A stretch of 64,000 bases of DNA, from contig NZ_LZEX01000001.1 in NCBI RefSeq assembly GCF_001676055.1, positions 372,001 to 436,000 on the forward strand, written 5' to 3'. The notes beneath the pieces were generated by a model, which made no database searches, was not told where the DNA came from, and saw only the letters and a list, made by a program, of their open reading frames with translations. Source of the stretch: Morganella psychrotolerans (GTDB lineage Bacteria; Pseudomonadota; Gammaproteobacteria; Enterobacterales; Enterobacteriaceae). Shown piece after piece: positions 44,979 to 53,876 of the stretch. Position 1 is the stretch's first letter; each line of letters begins with the position of its first letter. A program made the position numbers and the translations under genes.

Positions 44979-46705
44979 AGGAATAGGATTTCTTCGTCTG
45001 AGTCCAGTGAGGAAAGGAAGTCGCCTTCGTCATTCAGCATTGCCCGGCCGATTGCCATTATCAGCGCCACCGCACCATCAATTTTATTTTCGTTCTGCTC
45101 TTTTATCGGACGGACAACATCATCGTTACCCGGCAGATATTTCCCGACCACGTTACCAATACACCAGCTCATAATCGGGTTGCCGTCATGGTGAAAGCGT
45201 CCGGAAGCAATAGCGGCTTCAAGCTCTTTCATCGGGTCAGACATATTTGTGTAGTTTTGAACGATGGTGATCGGGTTCATTCCCTCGTCAGCCAGTTCGT
45301 GTGAAATATTTGTGGCTCCGTGGGGGTCAATCGCGGTTGCATCAATGGGGTTATTCAGGTTATCAGCTTTTGCATCTTCCAGAATGACGCGGTAATCAAT
45401 CTCTGCGCCATCGGTCAGTTTCAGGTGACCGGTTTCAACCCATTTCATGAATCGTTCGGCGGTACGTTTGTTTTCGACGTCTACGCTGAATACGGAGTCA
45501 TAAGGGACATAAAAATCAGGGGAAATGCAGTAATAGTGTCGTTTCCCGTCAATAACCCGGTTAAACAGTTTAACCCGTGAGTTCATGTCCAGTTTTCGTG
45601 CCAGGTCAAGTGACTGAGTGCAGGATTGTCCCTCAAATGCGCTCAAAGTAAGCGATTTATCCTCGCATTCTCGCCATGACACCATGTTAAAGAATGCAGA
45701 TTTAGCTGAAACCCAGATATTCAGGTGCTTGGTTTTGAATATCCCCGTCATTCTGGGGTTGTTTTTTGCTCTGTTCTGCTGGCTGATCAGGAAATCACTG
45801 TAGACAGAAACCCCCATATTCGGGTTTGCTTTGCGCAATGTCGCCGGATCTGTCCAGTCGTCACCTTCATCGACGGTATAAATAATGCCGAATAACTCCG
45901 GATTCGGTACCGTACCGTTGAGCATTTCAATCACTTCGCGCCGCTTGTCATAACACGGACCTTCAATATTATATCCGGCGGTCGTGATAGCCCACATCAG
46001 TGGCTGGCGGCGAGCCCCCATCCCGGTAATCATGGTTGTATACAGCGAATCCGTATCGTGTTCGTGATACTCATCAACAATAGCGCAGTGTGGCGATTGT
46101 CCGTCACCGGGATCACCGATCAGGGGTTCAAACCGCGCACCGTCGTCAGGGCGGTTCATATTTTTTGCGTTAACTTCAATGCCAAATGCATCAATCAGCA
46201 ACGGAGTGCGCTTGCACATCAGTTTTGCCGGGCGGAAAACCTCCCACGCCTGTTTTTCTGTGGTTGCACCGGAATACACTTCAGCGCCAAACTCGTTATC
46301 ACAGGTAAAACAGTAAAGAGCGACTCCGGCAGAGATGGCTGATTTACCATTTTTGCGGGGGATCTCGGTGTATACCTCACGAAACCGGCGTAATTTACTG
46401 CCTTTATGCACCCATCCAAACGCAGAGCAGACAATAAATAATTGCCACGGCTCCAGGGTGATCGGCATTCGTTTAAACGCCCACTCTCCTTTGGTGTGCG
46501 GCAGCAACTGAATGAACCGTGCTGCCTTTTCGGCTGAATCTTTATCAAACCGGTACCGGAATTTACGCCCCTTCTCTTCGCCAAGATCGTCAATATGACG
46601 CTGGCAGGCATCTTTTACATACTGGCAGGCCACAATCTTTCCGCGAACAACTTCACGGGCATACTGATTGGCCGCATTGACGTTCGGGTAAGCTTTGCGA
46701 CTCAT
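44975..46705 (-). CDS. Terminase large subunit (HK97/Terminase_1 family)
   Basis: 576 residues. Walker A-like IPRKNGKS (115-122), Walker B CAIVDE (207-212), and a C-terminal nuclease domain with [17 protein letters not shown] and the closing [20 protein letters not shown]. ATPase/nuclease motor that packages and cuts DNA. Its ATG overlaps the small subunit stop. Confidence 0.96.
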   Translation of the reverse strand: MSRKAYPNVNAANQYAREVVRGKIVACQYVKDACQRHIDDLGEEKGRKFRYRFDKDSAEKAARFIQLLPHTKGEWAFKRMPITLEPWQLFIVCSAFGWVHKGSKLRRFREVYTEIPRKNGKSAISAGVALYCFTCDNEFGAEVYSGATTEKQAWEVFRPAKLMCKRTPLLIDAFGIEVNAKNMNRPDDGARFEPLIGDPGDGQSPHCAIVDEYHEHDTDSLYTTMITGMGARRQPLMWAITTAGYNIEGPCYDKRREVIEMLNGTVPNPELFGIIYTVDEGDDWTDPATLRKANPNMGVSVYSDFLISQQNRAKNNPRMTGIFKTKHLNIWVSAKSAFFNMVSWRECEDKSLTLSAFEGQSCTQSLDLARKLDMNSRVKLFNRVIDGKRHYYCISPDFYVPYDSVFSVDVENKRTAERFMKWVETGHLKLTDGAEIDYRVILEDAKADNLNNPIDATAIDPHGATNISHELADEGMNPITIVQNYTNMSDPMKELEAAIASGRFHHDGNPIMSWCIGNVVGKYLPGNDDVVRPIKEQNENKIDGAVALIMAIGRAMLNDEGDFLSSLDSDEEILFL

Positions 46706-47196
46706 GATGTAATTATCCTCAGAAACGGGTTTTCCTGTTTTTTCTGACCCGCCATACCAATCAGCCGCTGACGGCTTCCGGGATCAAGTCCCAACATGGC
46801 ACCAGTGCGATCCATTTCGCTTTCCTGCTCTTTTTTCGCAGTAAGGTCAGGGTTTTTTATCGGGCCACCTGTAGCACCAATCAGCCTGGTTCCGTCCTTA
46901 ATAATGGCGATCACTAAGTTACGCCAAAGTTGATAAGCAACACACCAGCGCTCAAGAACAGCCAGGTCGGTGAGGCAGATAATTCCCTGCCCGCATAATT
47001 CTTTAACGGTCATCTCCCACATCACTATCGCGAGAGACATATCGTTTTCCACAAACCAGTCCGGCGGAGCCACACCTTTCAGCGGAGTAAAAACAGGCTC
47101 ATCTTTATTCAGCGCCCGTTTGCCGGGATTGCCGGCCAGCTCTTTTCTGGCTGTTGGCTTCGGGCGGCGACCAGATTTGCCCGGAGTGCCAGCCAT
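46702..47196 (-). CDS. Terminase small subunit (P27 family)
   Basis: 164 residues; [19 protein letters not shown] start and the C-terminal ENPFLRIIT are typical of the P27 family used by HK97-like cos phages. Recognises the packaging site, which is expected upstream (between 47197 and 47540). Confidence 0.92.
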   Translation of the reverse strand: MAGTPGKSGRRPKPTARKELAGNPGKRALNKDEPVFTPLKGVAPPDWFVENDMSLAIVMWEMTVKELCGQGIICLTDLAVLERWCVAYQLWRNLVIAIIKDGTRLIGATGGPIKNPDLTAKKEQESEMDRTGAMLGLDPGSRQRLIGMAGQKKQENPFLRIITS

Positions 47197-47317
47197 AAAA
47201 ATCCCTCCATAACGGAAACGTAAGTAGTGCTTATATATCAGCCTGTTTTAATTTCATTTTTCGCGGGTATAAAAATATGACTAAGGCGGCGGTACTCTAT
47301 AGCGAGAGTGGCAGGGA

Positions 47318-47545
47318 TTAGACCCGCCCCTCCCCTGTGTGATTCAAGTGGATATCAGGCGCATCATCAACCACAGACGGATGCCAGACAAAATTGACAG
47401 CGATAGAGGATGATGGTGGGCCAGATGTCTCTATCTTCACATTGGTCTGATGGGATAACATCTCACCATCGACACTGAGGCAATACCCAACAAATCGCCC
47501 GCCCTTAAACAGTCTGGATAACTTAACCTGTTTCTCTTTCATCAT
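47318..47545 (-). CDS. Small phage protein of unknown function
   Basis: 75 residues from ATG 47545 (MMKEKQVKLSRLFKGGRFVG) after GGAGAG; the start overlaps the stop of the HNH gene. Basic N-terminus, no recognised domain. The 120 bp between it and the terminase small subunit is a candidate site for cos. Confidence 0.6.
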   Translation of the reverse strand: MMKEKQVKLSRLFKGGRFVGYCLSVDGEMLSHQTNVKIETSGPPSSSIAVNFVWHPSVVDDAPDIHLNHTGEGRV

Positions 47546-47889
47546 GTTCTCTCCGTTGCTGTCTTGCGGTAGTGACAAGGCCAGCACAGGCTTTGCAGGT
47601 TGCTCTCTGCATCGGTTCCCCCATGCGCTTTCGGGGTGATGTGGTCCACTGTCTTGGCTTCAGTTGCACGACCGTTACGCAGGCACTCCTGACACAGATG
47701 TTTATCTCTGCTCAGTATCACCGCACGCAGCCTGTCCCACTTGGTACCATACCCGCGCTCATGGCGGCTCTTACCCTGCTGGTGATTCTCCCACCCTGTA
47801 TTGATGTGATCATCACAGTAACCACTGCGATCAATTGTTGTCTTTGCGCAGCCACGTTTGCGGCAGGCGCGGGGTATGCGTGGTGGCAT
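47542..47889 (-). CDS. HNH endonuclease (HK97 gp74-like)
   Basis: 115 residues from ATG 47889 with GGAG upstream. HNH core: CQECLRNGRATEAKTVDHI then NLQSLCWPCHYRKT, with zinc-binding CxxC pairs and catalytic DHI. Homologues next to terminase are required for cos cleavage and packaging in HK97-like phages. Confidence 0.9.
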   Translation of the reverse strand: MPPRIPRACRKRGCAKTTIDRSGYCDDHINTGWENHQQGKSRHERGYGTKWDRLRAVILSRDKHLCQECLRNGRATEAKTVDHITPKAHGGTDAESNLQSLCWPCHYRKTATERT

Positions 47890-47902
47890 GGTTGGCTCCA
47901 AT

Positions 47903-47925
47903 AAAAAACCCGCACTTGGCGGGTT
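47903..47925 (-). terminator. Terminator upstream of the HNH/terminase genes
   Basis: Minus strand AACCCGC - CAAGT - GCGGGTT followed by T6; lies between the small zinc protein gene and the packaging genes. Confidence 0.78.
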
Positions 47926-47944
47926 GGTTTTGAATGCTGGCTTG

Positions 47945-48139
47945 CTACTCTGGTTTATGTTGTCTTATGAATGGGTACGTACCACTAAACACCTGTTCTT
48001 CATTGCATAAGATGCATTTATGCTCAAACCCTAAAGCTGATGCCTTATGCGTGTAAGCCATGCTACCCTTAAAGCACTTATCGCACATGTACTCAACCAC
48101 AAAAGTATCTTCTCTAATATCCGTTACACGCTCAACCAT
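47945..48139 (-). CDS. Small zinc-ribbon-like protein
   Basis: 64 residues with two CxxC pairs (YMCDKCFKG and HKCILCNEE) forming a probable zinc ribbon; GAGG ribosome site; followed by a terminator. Not recognised beyond the motif. Confidence 0.6.
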   Translation of the reverse strand: MVERVTDIREDTFVVEYMCDKCFKGSMAYTHKASALGFEHKCILCNEEQVFSGTYPFIRQHKPE

Positions 48140-48202
48140 GACAGCCTCGTTTAACTTATTTTCATTGTGGTGCTGATTGATATTATCGCATAAAAAGATC
48201 GC

Positions 48203-48745
48203 TTATCGTGGTTGCAGTTTTCCGTTTCGCTCCGCATCAGCTTTCCTGATATCCATCAACTGCCCGTTTGCTATATCCAGTACTTTCAATAACGGCTCAA
48301 TCCACTCAACTGCCTGGCAATATGTCAGTCGGCGGGTGGTAGAGGGACCAACACCGGTTGTGTCAGTGATGCCGGGAGCGGAACGCATTGCTGATTCACG
48401 GATGGCGTAGGTGTGACTGAGCAGCCCGTCAGCAACAGACTGAGGAACATACAGATTACAGTTAGACTCTTTGCGGATGATGGTTCGGTATTCAATCTGT
48501 TTCTCCTGTGATTTAGCTTCTGCCTGAATGTTTCGGCTGGCGTTCGCGGCAGCGGCGCGATCAAAGATATCAAAGCTGGTGTAGGCGTTATCAATCACCT
48601 TTTGCTGGTCAGTGATCACGCTGTCTTTGTGCTGTCCTTCCGATTGCTCGGCTGACAGCAGGCTGAACATCCATAACCCGAAGAACACTACAGCCCACAG
48701 CCAGCCATTAAATAGCGTGGCAGTTATTTTTGCCGCGGTACTCAC
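48203..48745 (-). CDS. Inner-membrane spanin (Rz-like)
   Basis: 180 residues from GTG 48745, which overlaps the endolysin stop (GTGA). N-terminal transmembrane segment (LFNGWLWAVVFFGLWMFSLL) then a long helical periplasmic domain. Third gene of the holin-endolysin-spanin cassette, with an Rz1-like lipoprotein frame nested inside. Longer C-terminus than lambda Rz. Fuses inner and outer membranes at lysis with its partner. Confidence 0.82.
   Translation of the reverse strand: MSTAAKITATLFNGWLWAVVFFGLWMFSLLSAEQSEGQHKDSVITDQQKVIDNAYTSFDIFDRAAAANASRNIQAEAKSQEKQIEYRTIIRKESNCNLYVPQSVADGLLSHTYAIRESAMRSAPGITDTTGVGPSTTRRLTYCQAVEWIEPLLKVLDIANGQLMDIRKADAERNGKLQPR
48325..48450 (-). CDS. Outer-membrane spanin lipoprotein (Rz1-like), nested in Rz
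   Basis: 41 residues from ATG 48450: MFLSLLLTGCSVTPTPSV with lipobox LLTGC and a proline-rich mature part (LPASLTQPVLVPLPPAD), wholly inside the Rz-like gene in another frame, the classical Rz/Rz1 arrangement. Start is the only ATG giving a plausible lipoprotein signal; it is short. Confidence 0.78.
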   Translation of the reverse strand: MFLSLLLTGCSVTPTPSVNQQCVPLPASLTQPVLVPLPPAD

Positions 48746-49158
48746 AGCAGTCCCCACGCCTTTTCAAACACATCCGGAGAATACGGCTGATAACCTAACT
48801 CAACGCCGACAATCGCAGTCGCCAGCGCAATGCCGGTCTTTTTGTCTTTGGTGTTCAGTCGGTCATTGATACCGATACCGATATCAGCAGCAGCACGTTT
48901 AATGTAATTGCCCGTAGGGTTCTCGTTTGGCGGTGCATATTTATTGATAATGGCTGCAACGGAATTCAGACCATATTTCGTCTGATATGTCTGAAGCAAT
49001 TTATAGATTGCCCGGATGCCATACTCAGGAGACTGGAACCGACAGAAACGCGATTCCTCAACCGGGTTATGCGGCAGTTGCCCTTGCCACGGGTTACGTG
49101 GGCTGTAGTCGATATTGCCGGGATTGTTGTTGCGTTCGCCGCGCGCTGGTTTACTCAT
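48742..49158 (-). CDS. Endolysin (muramidase/transglycosylase-like)
   Basis: 138 residues from ATG 49158 (MSKPARGERNNNPGNIDYSP) with AAGGAA upstream. The RNNNPGNI start, RFQSPEYGIRAIYKLLQTYQ and NPTGNYIKRAA segments match a family of phage lytic transglycosylase-like proteins often labelled structural protein. It stands between holin and spanin genes, so lysis function is likely. No signal sequence, hence holin-dependent. Confidence 0.8.
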   Translation of the reverse strand: MSKPARGERNNNPGNIDYSPRNPWQGQLPHNPVEESRFCRFQSPEYGIRAIYKLLQTYQTKYGLNSVAAIINKYAPPNENPTGNYIKRAAADIGIGINDRLNTKDKKTGIALATAIVGVELGYQPYSPDVFEKAWGLL

Positions 49159-49462
49159 TATCAATTTTCCTTTTTATCCGTTTCTCAAGCGCCTTAATGA
49201 ACTCAGCACCCGACCATCCCGCCAGACCTGCAATGCCGCCGGACAACTCCGGAACCCACGCGTAATAACTCGCAGCAAGGAAGACCAGCGCACCGGCAAA
49301 AACAGAGACAACCATCTGAAGAAAGAAAATTCCCCAACTGATAACTTCACCATTCAGGGCTTTATAGGCACAACTGGCAGCGGTGCCGAGTAAAGTCATG
49401 ATGACTATCAGCAGACTACTGAACCAGCCGTAGTTGTTAGGGTCATTCGGCATCTTTTTCAT
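49151..49462 (-). CDS. Holin
   Basis: 103 residues with three hydrophobic segments (SLLIVIMTLLGTAASCAYKA, WGIFFLQMVVSVFAGALVFL, GGIAGLAGWSGAEF) and a charged C-terminus KRIKRKIDNE, typical of a lambda S/phage_holin_3 type. GGTGAG ribosome site. First gene of the lysis cassette; overlaps the endolysin start by 8 bp. Confidence 0.88.
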   Translation of the reverse strand: MKKMPNDPNNYGWFSSLLIVIMTLLGTAASCAYKALNGEVISWGIFFLQMVVSVFAGALVFLAASYYAWVPELSGGIAGLAGWSGAEFIKALEKRIKRKIDNE

Positions 49463-49564
49463 GGCTCACCCCCTGACGGAGGAATTTAGTTAATAGGGTG
49501 CCGCTCACAGTATCTCTGCAATGATTACGTTTGTTTGTTCAGGATTCTGTGGCGGCATATATGG

Positions 49565-49586
49565 AAAAAGGCCGCACATGGCGACC
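49565..49586 (-). terminator. tR'-like terminator before holin
   Basis: Minus strand GGTCGC - CATGT - GCGGCC then TTTTT, about 100 bp before the holin start. Confidence 0.6.
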
Positions 49587-49759
49587 TCTGGTGATACGTA
49601 TTATCCTTAATTCACACAATAAATATCTGATTGATAAGTCGATAAAAGACACATTCGCATATTTAATCGTTTTTCAAACTTATCACGGATAAATACGCGT
49701 TTTCAGGTTATAATCGAGAGGTAACAAAAACCTGAATTTATATGTCGTTTATTCTTTAT

Positions 49760-49787
49760 GCCGGTTATTCCCAACCGGCTTTTTTTT
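49760..49787 (+). terminator. Plus-strand terminator in the late region
   Basis: GCCGGTT - ATTCCC - AACCGGC followed by T8; opposite to late transcription. Confidence 0.8.
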
Positions 49788-50131
49788 GTGTCTGAAGTGA
49801 GTGGCTGATTTAGTTCAGCCGGACTGCTCTGCGCTAACAAAGCGATTGCTACTGGTATTCAGTTGTTCGGAATAACCGACCATCTGAACTATCCGGAAAT
49901 TCCGGAGAATTGAACCTGTAAGCCATCGTTACAGGTTACAGAGAATGAAAAAGACCACGCACGGCGACCTTTGGACTAAGTAGTACCGAGATTTGCAATA
50001 ATAGATTGAATCGATGCCATCAATAGGCAAAAACATGTTACCTGAGAAAAATATTCGCGTAACATATCAGCCTTGCCCATAAGACACACAGCAACCTCAT
50101 GGGTGATTAAAATAATACTTATCATCTCTTT

Positions 50132-50158
50132 GCCAGCGCTAATTACGCTGGCTTTTTT
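50132..50158 (+). terminator. Plus-strand terminator in the late region
   Basis: GCCAGCG - CTAATTA - CGCTGGC followed by T6. Confidence 0.8.
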
Positions 50159-50266
50159 GTCAATGCCTGATATTTAAGGCAACTAAAACCCCAAAAAACT
50201 CATCAAGCATAAATCCCTCGTTATCGGAATTCCTACATCGGAACAATATTAATATGTTACATACAA

Positions 50267-50296
50267 AATAGCCCCACCGAAGTGAGGCTATTATTC
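50267..50296 (-). terminator. Terminator after the small membrane frame
   Basis: Minus strand AATAGCCTCAC - TTCG - GTGGGGCTATT then TTTTG-like tail; stable TTCG loop. Confidence 0.65.
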
Positions 50297-50318
50297 TGAA
50301 ACCAATACTACAAGAAAA

Positions 50319-50516
50319 TCACTTAAACCAAGTCACCATTGCAAATGCCGCTGAAAGTAGCAGCGCAACAATAAAAAGGTTTTTAGTAAACATAAGAGTA
50401 TGACGAAAAATAGCCGTTCTGTTTATAGGTATTTCCTTAGGAATATATTCCCCTTGGATACCACATTTATTTATTATATAAAAACTCGCGGTTGCAAGAT
50501 TTACTGTTAATAGCAA
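50319..50516 (-). CDS. Possible small membrane protein
   Basis: 65 residues starting at TTG with two hydrophobic stretches (LLTVNLATASFYII and LFIVALLLSAAFAMVTW). Start codon and ribosome site are poor, but a stable terminator follows at once. No homologue recognised. Confidence 0.4.
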   Translation of the reverse strand: MLLTVNLATASFYIINKCGIQGEYIPKEIPINRTAIFRHTLMFTKNLFIVALLLSAAFAMVTWFK

Positions 50517-50584
50517 TGAGGTAAGATGGTCCAGGCTTTATAGTATTCTGCCGAAAAATTAGCTTAACTAATTTACCAGATAAC

Positions 50585-50609
50585 AAAAAACCCCGGCATT
50601 GCGAGGTTT
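50585..50609 (-). terminator. Terminator after the cold-shock gene pair
   Basis: Minus strand AACCTCG - CAATGC - CGGGGTT (one G-T pair) then T6. Confidence 0.7.
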
Positions 50610-50631
50610 AAAATAATTGGCTGCTTAATAT

Positions 50632-50772
50632 CTAATTTGCTTCAACTTTCATCGCAGTTTTGCAAAAAATACACTTCGCTCCACGCGGGTTACTCAATGA
50701 GATATCAAATTGCGATGTTCGGTATTGTGAGCCGCTGCAACAAGGACACTTAAAACAGAAGTTAATCATCAT
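50632..50772 (-). CDS. Small cysteine-rich protein downstream of the cold-shock gene
   Basis: 46 residues (MMINFCFKCPCCSGSQYRTS at the start) with CFKCPCC and CIFC motifs forming a likely zinc-binding site. It begins 8 bp after the csp stop and ends just before a terminator, so is probably cotranscribed with csp. Small proteins of this type accompany csp genes in lambdoid prophages. Function unknown. Confidence 0.6.
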   Translation of the reverse strand: MMINFCFKCPCCSGSQYRTSQFDISLSNPRGAKCIFCKTAMKVEAN

Positions 50773-50779
50773 AGTGTAT

Positions 50780-50992
50780 TTAGAGCGCCACCACATTACC
50801 AGCGGCAGGACCCTTCATCCCATCTTCAATGGTAAATGATACTTCCTGACCTTCGATTAAAGACTTGAAGTTATCGCTCTGAATTGCAGAGAAATGAACA
50901 AACACATCTTTGCTGCCATCTTTAGGGGTGATAAAACCAAAACCTTTATCATCGTTAAACCATTTTACTGAACCAGTCATTGTATTAGACAT
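50780..50992 (-). CDS. Cold-shock protein (CspA family)
   Basis: 70 residues from ATG 50992 ([20 protein letters not shown]) with AAGGAA upstream. RNP1 (KGFGFI) and RNP2 (VFVHF) RNA-binding motifs are intact. OB-fold RNA chaperone. Lambdoid prophages such as Qin and Rac carry csp genes near Q, so this belongs to the prophage. The leader is long (up to about 190 bp), as for cold-regulated csp genes. Confidence 0.92.
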   Translation of the reverse strand: MSNTMTGSVKWFNDDKGFGFITPKDGSKDVFVHFSAIQSDNFKSLIEGQEVSFTIEDGMKGPAAGNVVAL

Positions 50993-51022
50993 AGAATTTC
51001 CTTTAATTTTTTTGATTGCCAT

Positions 51023-51466
51023 AAGGCATATGAGGTTTGTTTTTATTTTTACTTATGGGAATTAATTAGAAGAAATTCGCAATGAAGGGGTATCAGTGAT
51101 AGCACTAAACGGTGAACAACTTTAAACTGACTAGCATAAATAGGCCTGTACTTCCAAACCAGTGACACCATTAAGCCACAGAATGATTTAGATAGCAATC
51201 TTTATTATTTAATATATTTTATCTGTTGTGTGTAATCACACATGTGGACCTATCCGTCTTAGTAGTAATTATTGCCAATATTCTGGCGATAAAAAACCCC
51301 GCAAATGCGAGGTTTAGAATTTTTGTAGTGCGGATATGTATAGAAATCCCACTATTGATAGATAATAAGGCACTTTCGGACAAAATGCAAGTGTGTACAA
51401 CATTACCTCATTTATCTGACAGGAATGGTATATTACATATGTTTATTATTCGATTTTGGGACATGT
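51023..51466. promoter_or_regulatory. Region between the divergent csp and cytochrome b561-like genes
   Basis: AT-rich 440-bp gap. Contains the dyad TGTGTG-TAAT-CACACA (51227-51242) and a minus-strand terminator AACCTCGC/GCGGGGTT-T6 (51291-51315) that would stop leftward transcription from Q before csp. No promoter could be fixed with confidence. Confidence 0.4.
51291..51315 (-). terminator. Minus-strand terminator upstream of csp
   Basis: Minus strand AACCTCGC - ATTT - GCGGGGTT then T6; nearly the same hairpin as at 50585. Confidence 0.7.
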
Positions 51467-52048
51467 ATGAATCTGATAAGAAAAATATGGCATTTTTTCG
51501 GCCTGTATCAATCACGTAAAGTACGACTGTTACATTGTGCAGTCCTGATTTTTGTTCTGGCGCAAATCATTATCAGTAACTGGATGAAAGGCACAAAATC
51601 CTCCGCTATACCTCCGGTGGATTGGACTTATTTTTTCACATGGGCTCATGTCACTATTGGTTTTTGCTTATTTTTCATTACATTAATCTTAATTGTTGTA
51701 TGCTTCCATGAAAGGGGAATGCGGTATTTTTATCCCTATCTTTGGGGGGATGTTGTCCCATTGAAAAATGATATAAAACAACTGATGAAGCTAAAGCTAC
51801 CAGACAGCACTCCGAAAGGGCTTGCAGCCGTAGTTCAGGGATTGGGGCTTGGTGCGTTATCGATAGTCATTATATCCGGAATGGTTTGGTTTTTTTTGTG
51901 GTTACAACATTCACCATCAGCATTAGAGGCCAGAAGCATCCATAAATCATTAACAGTGCTAATAGAAATTTATATCTATGGACATGGTGGATTTGGGCTT
52001 ATCCATTTTGTTCTGTGGTATAAAAGATCAAAAAACAGCCATCAGTAA
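51467..52048 (+). CDS. Cytochrome b561-like membrane protein (moron)
   Basis: 193 residues from ATG 51467 (MNLIRKIWHFFGLYQSRKVR); an upstream in-frame codon at 51425 would add 14. Four hydrophobic segments with histidines at the right places for two b haems: RLLHCAVL, TWAHVTIG, RSIHKSL and GHGGFGLIHFVLW. It is read opposite to the surrounding late genes, between csp and Q, so it can be expressed from the lysogen. Cytochrome b561-type proteins pass electrons between quinol and acceptors; a redox role for the lysogen is inferred. Confidence 0.78.
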   Translation: MNLIRKIWHFFGLYQSRKVRLLHCAVLIFVLAQIIISNWMKGTKSSAIPPVDWTYFFTWAHVTIGFCLFFITLILIVVCFHERGMRYFYPYLWGDVVPLKNDIKQLMKLKLPDSTPKGLAAVVQGLGLGALSIVIISGMVWFFLWLQHSPSALEARSIHKSLTVLIEIYIYGHGGFGLIHFVLWYKRSKNSHQ

Positions 52049-52109
52049 TTTGTCAACCAAACGGGCAGACTGTCAACAACACTGCCCGTAATACACAGTC
52101 AGTCCAGTA

Positions 52110-52889
52110 TCACGAAGTTATCCGTCCAAACAACGATTCGGCCTGACTCTCCTCAACATAGCACTTAGCAGCCAAGCCATCATAGAACGGCTTCCAGTTT
52201 CTGCGCCAAGTTCTCTCATTTAAATCAGGAACCAAATATTTTATCGCCTGATAAGCAACTGACGACGGCACCCGCTTATATCCTCGCCCTGAGCATTTCG
52301 GGCAGTCTCTGAATACCGGTGCGCCTTGTAATTCGCTCCGTTCTTCATCAAACACCTTGCCCCGTCCTTTGCAGCGGCACCGGTGGGTTAGTTCACCCTT
52401 CCCGTTGCAGGTCACACACAGTTCGTCCACCAGCTCATTACGGACTATTGGCGCAACAATCACAGCACCTTCCATATTAGTGATGCCAGGATGCTTCACC
52501 ACATCTTTCCGGCGATAAATCAGCCCTTTCCCGCCGCAGTCCTGACACAGGCAGACCGAACCTGCTGAGCGGGCGTAATCCTCAAATGCCATTGTGGCCA
52601 GAATAGTCATACACTGAGCAATCCGGTTTCCGGCGGCTTTAGCCACCAGCTTCGGGACTGTTTTCATTGCGTACTGCGTCAGGGCTTTAACCGTGGTAAT
52701 TTTATCCTCAATGCTGACGTCATTTTTACCAAAGAACGCATGCATACCGAACGCCGCCTTTTGTGATGCCATACCCATAGCCGCTGCTGAGTCCATACCC
52801 TTCAGCCTGTCAGGTGCCGTGGAGTTTGAGCTGTCACTGAATGTCGGTGACTTCGGATGAAATTGTTTTAATGCGCTTTCAAGTTTCAT
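52110..52889 (-). CDS. Late antitermination protein Q
   Basis: 259 residues of the phage 82/21-type Q family: MKLESALKQFHPKSPTFSDS start, then DnaJ-like zinc clusters CLCQDCGGKG, CVTCNGKGE and CPKCSGRGYKR, and the C-terminal WRRNWKPFYDGLAAKCYVEE. Binds near the late promoter and modifies RNA polymerase so that it reads through tR' into the lysis and morphogenesis genes. The late promoter is expected downstream, but the b561-like and csp genes intervene, so the distance is larger than in lambda. Confidence 0.9.
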   Translation of the reverse strand: MKLESALKQFHPKSPTFSDSSNSTAPDRLKGMDSAAAMGMASQKAAFGMHAFFGKNDVSIEDKITTVKALTQYAMKTVPKLVAKAAGNRIAQCMTILATMAFEDYARSAGSVCLCQDCGGKGLIYRRKDVVKHPGITNMEGAVIVAPIVRNELVDELCVTCNGKGELTHRCRCKGRGKVFDEERSELQGAPVFRDCPKCSGRGYKRVPSSVAYQAIKYLVPDLNERTWRRNWKPFYDGLAAKCYVEESQAESLFGRITS

Positions 52890-53876
52890 TTATGCCGCCT
52901 CACGGTGTTTTTCCCGGTAAAATACCAGTTCACGAACTTCGCTTCCCTCGCGGATCAGGTCATTAAAATCGCCTTTATCCGGCCAGCGGACACTCACTTT
53001 TTCCACATCGTTATTTGCCACAAGGTTACGCCTCGCACAGGCAAATGCAGCCGCGTGTCCCGTGGCACTGCTGGTGTCGGTATCTGCAAAAACAACCAGA
53101 TGGGTAACACCCAGGGGTGCCACGAATTTATCCATAAATCCGGCATTAATGGTCGCCCAGGTATTCACGCCGTAGATCTGTTTACAGGACAATGCGGTCT
53201 CTATTCCCTCCGCCACGCCTAAAGTGGATGCCACAGGAAACATCCGGATCGCCACAGAGTCCGCGTAGTCCAGATAGTTATCTTCCTGCAATTTAGTCAT
53301 CCGCTTAGTGATGAGGATGTCGGCTTTACTGTTTCCGTCTAAATAGGTCCGGTGCAGATAGCACAGCTGACCTTTTGAGTCGGTGGCCAGCGCCCACATT
53401 GCCTGAAAATTAATAACCTCCATTCCCTTGCGGGTGGGCTGTTTCTCACAGAACCGGATGCACTCTGCCGGCAGCGTGAATATGCCGCGATTTTGCAGGT
53501 AGCCCGCCGCTGAGGTATTTTTCAGGTCAGGCATCTGCGCATAGCAACTGATAAATTTCTCCCGCTCTGCGCGTATGCTGCTGTTTGCCAATTTCGGTGC
53601 TTCTTTTTCACGGGCATTTCCGAGCAGCTGATCCACTTCATCAGCCAGGTCTTTAAAACTTTTACCCTGAGTGCGTTCCAGCAACTGAAACCCGGTACCG
53701 GATCCGCAGGTACAAATCCATGTACCGCGCCCGTCTTTATCGTCAATGCGGAACTTCCCTTTCCGCTCACACAACGGGCATTTGCCTTTGAAGTGTTTTC
53801 TGCCGGTGATCGACGGAAGTCCGTAATAAGCAAAAATCTTTTCCCACTGCCCCTGTGCGGCGTCTGCTGTATTCAC
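52890..53876 (-). CDS. Phage DNA primase (zinc finger + TOPRIM)
   Basis: 328 residues. N-terminal zinc finger with CPLCERKGKFRI and WICTCGSG cysteines (about 32-57), TOPRIM domain with GVAEGIETALSC and VVFADTDTS (about 218-270). P4-alpha-type primase part. Next to the SF2 helicase with a 4-bp overlap, it forms the replication module. Confidence 0.9.
   Translation of the reverse strand: MNTADAAQGQWEKIFAYYGLPSITGRKHFKGKCPLCERKGKFRIDDKDGRGTWICTCGSGTGFQLLERTQGKSFKDLADEVDQLLGNAREKEAPKLANSSIRAEREKFISCYAQMPDLKNTSAAGYLQNRGIFTLPAECIRFCEKQPTRKGMEVINFQAMWALATDSKGQLCYLHRTYLDGNSKADILITKRMTKLQEDNYLDYADSVAIRMFPVASTLGVAEGIETALSCKQIYGVNTWATINAGFMDKFVAPLGVTHLVVFADTDTSSATGHAAAFACARRNLVANNDVEKVSVRWPDKGDFNDLIREGSEVRELVFYREKHREAA

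Larger units (their letters stand above)
49463..50318. promoter_or_regulatory. Late regulatory region upstream of the lysis genes
   Basis: About 850 bp without a long gene. On the minus strand a terminator GGTCGC-CATGT-GCGGCC-T5 (49565-49586) and a related weaker one (49949-49969) precede the holin, as expected of tR'-like stops overcome by Q. On the plus strand are two strong terminators, GCCGGTT/AACCGGC-T8 (49760-49787) and GCCAGCG/CGCTGGC-T6 (50132-50158), and a TATAAT box at 49709-49714, suggesting short plus-strand RNAs. Confidence 0.55.

Noticed and set aside
49742-49795. 17-codon frame reading through the plus-strand terminator
   Set aside because: No ribosome site at useful distance and coding through a hairpin plus T8; more likely a short RNA 3' end.
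51227-51242. CRP site upstream of the b561-like gene
   Set aside because: TGTGTG-TAAT-CACACA has a spacing of four instead of six bases between TGTGA/TCACA-type halves.
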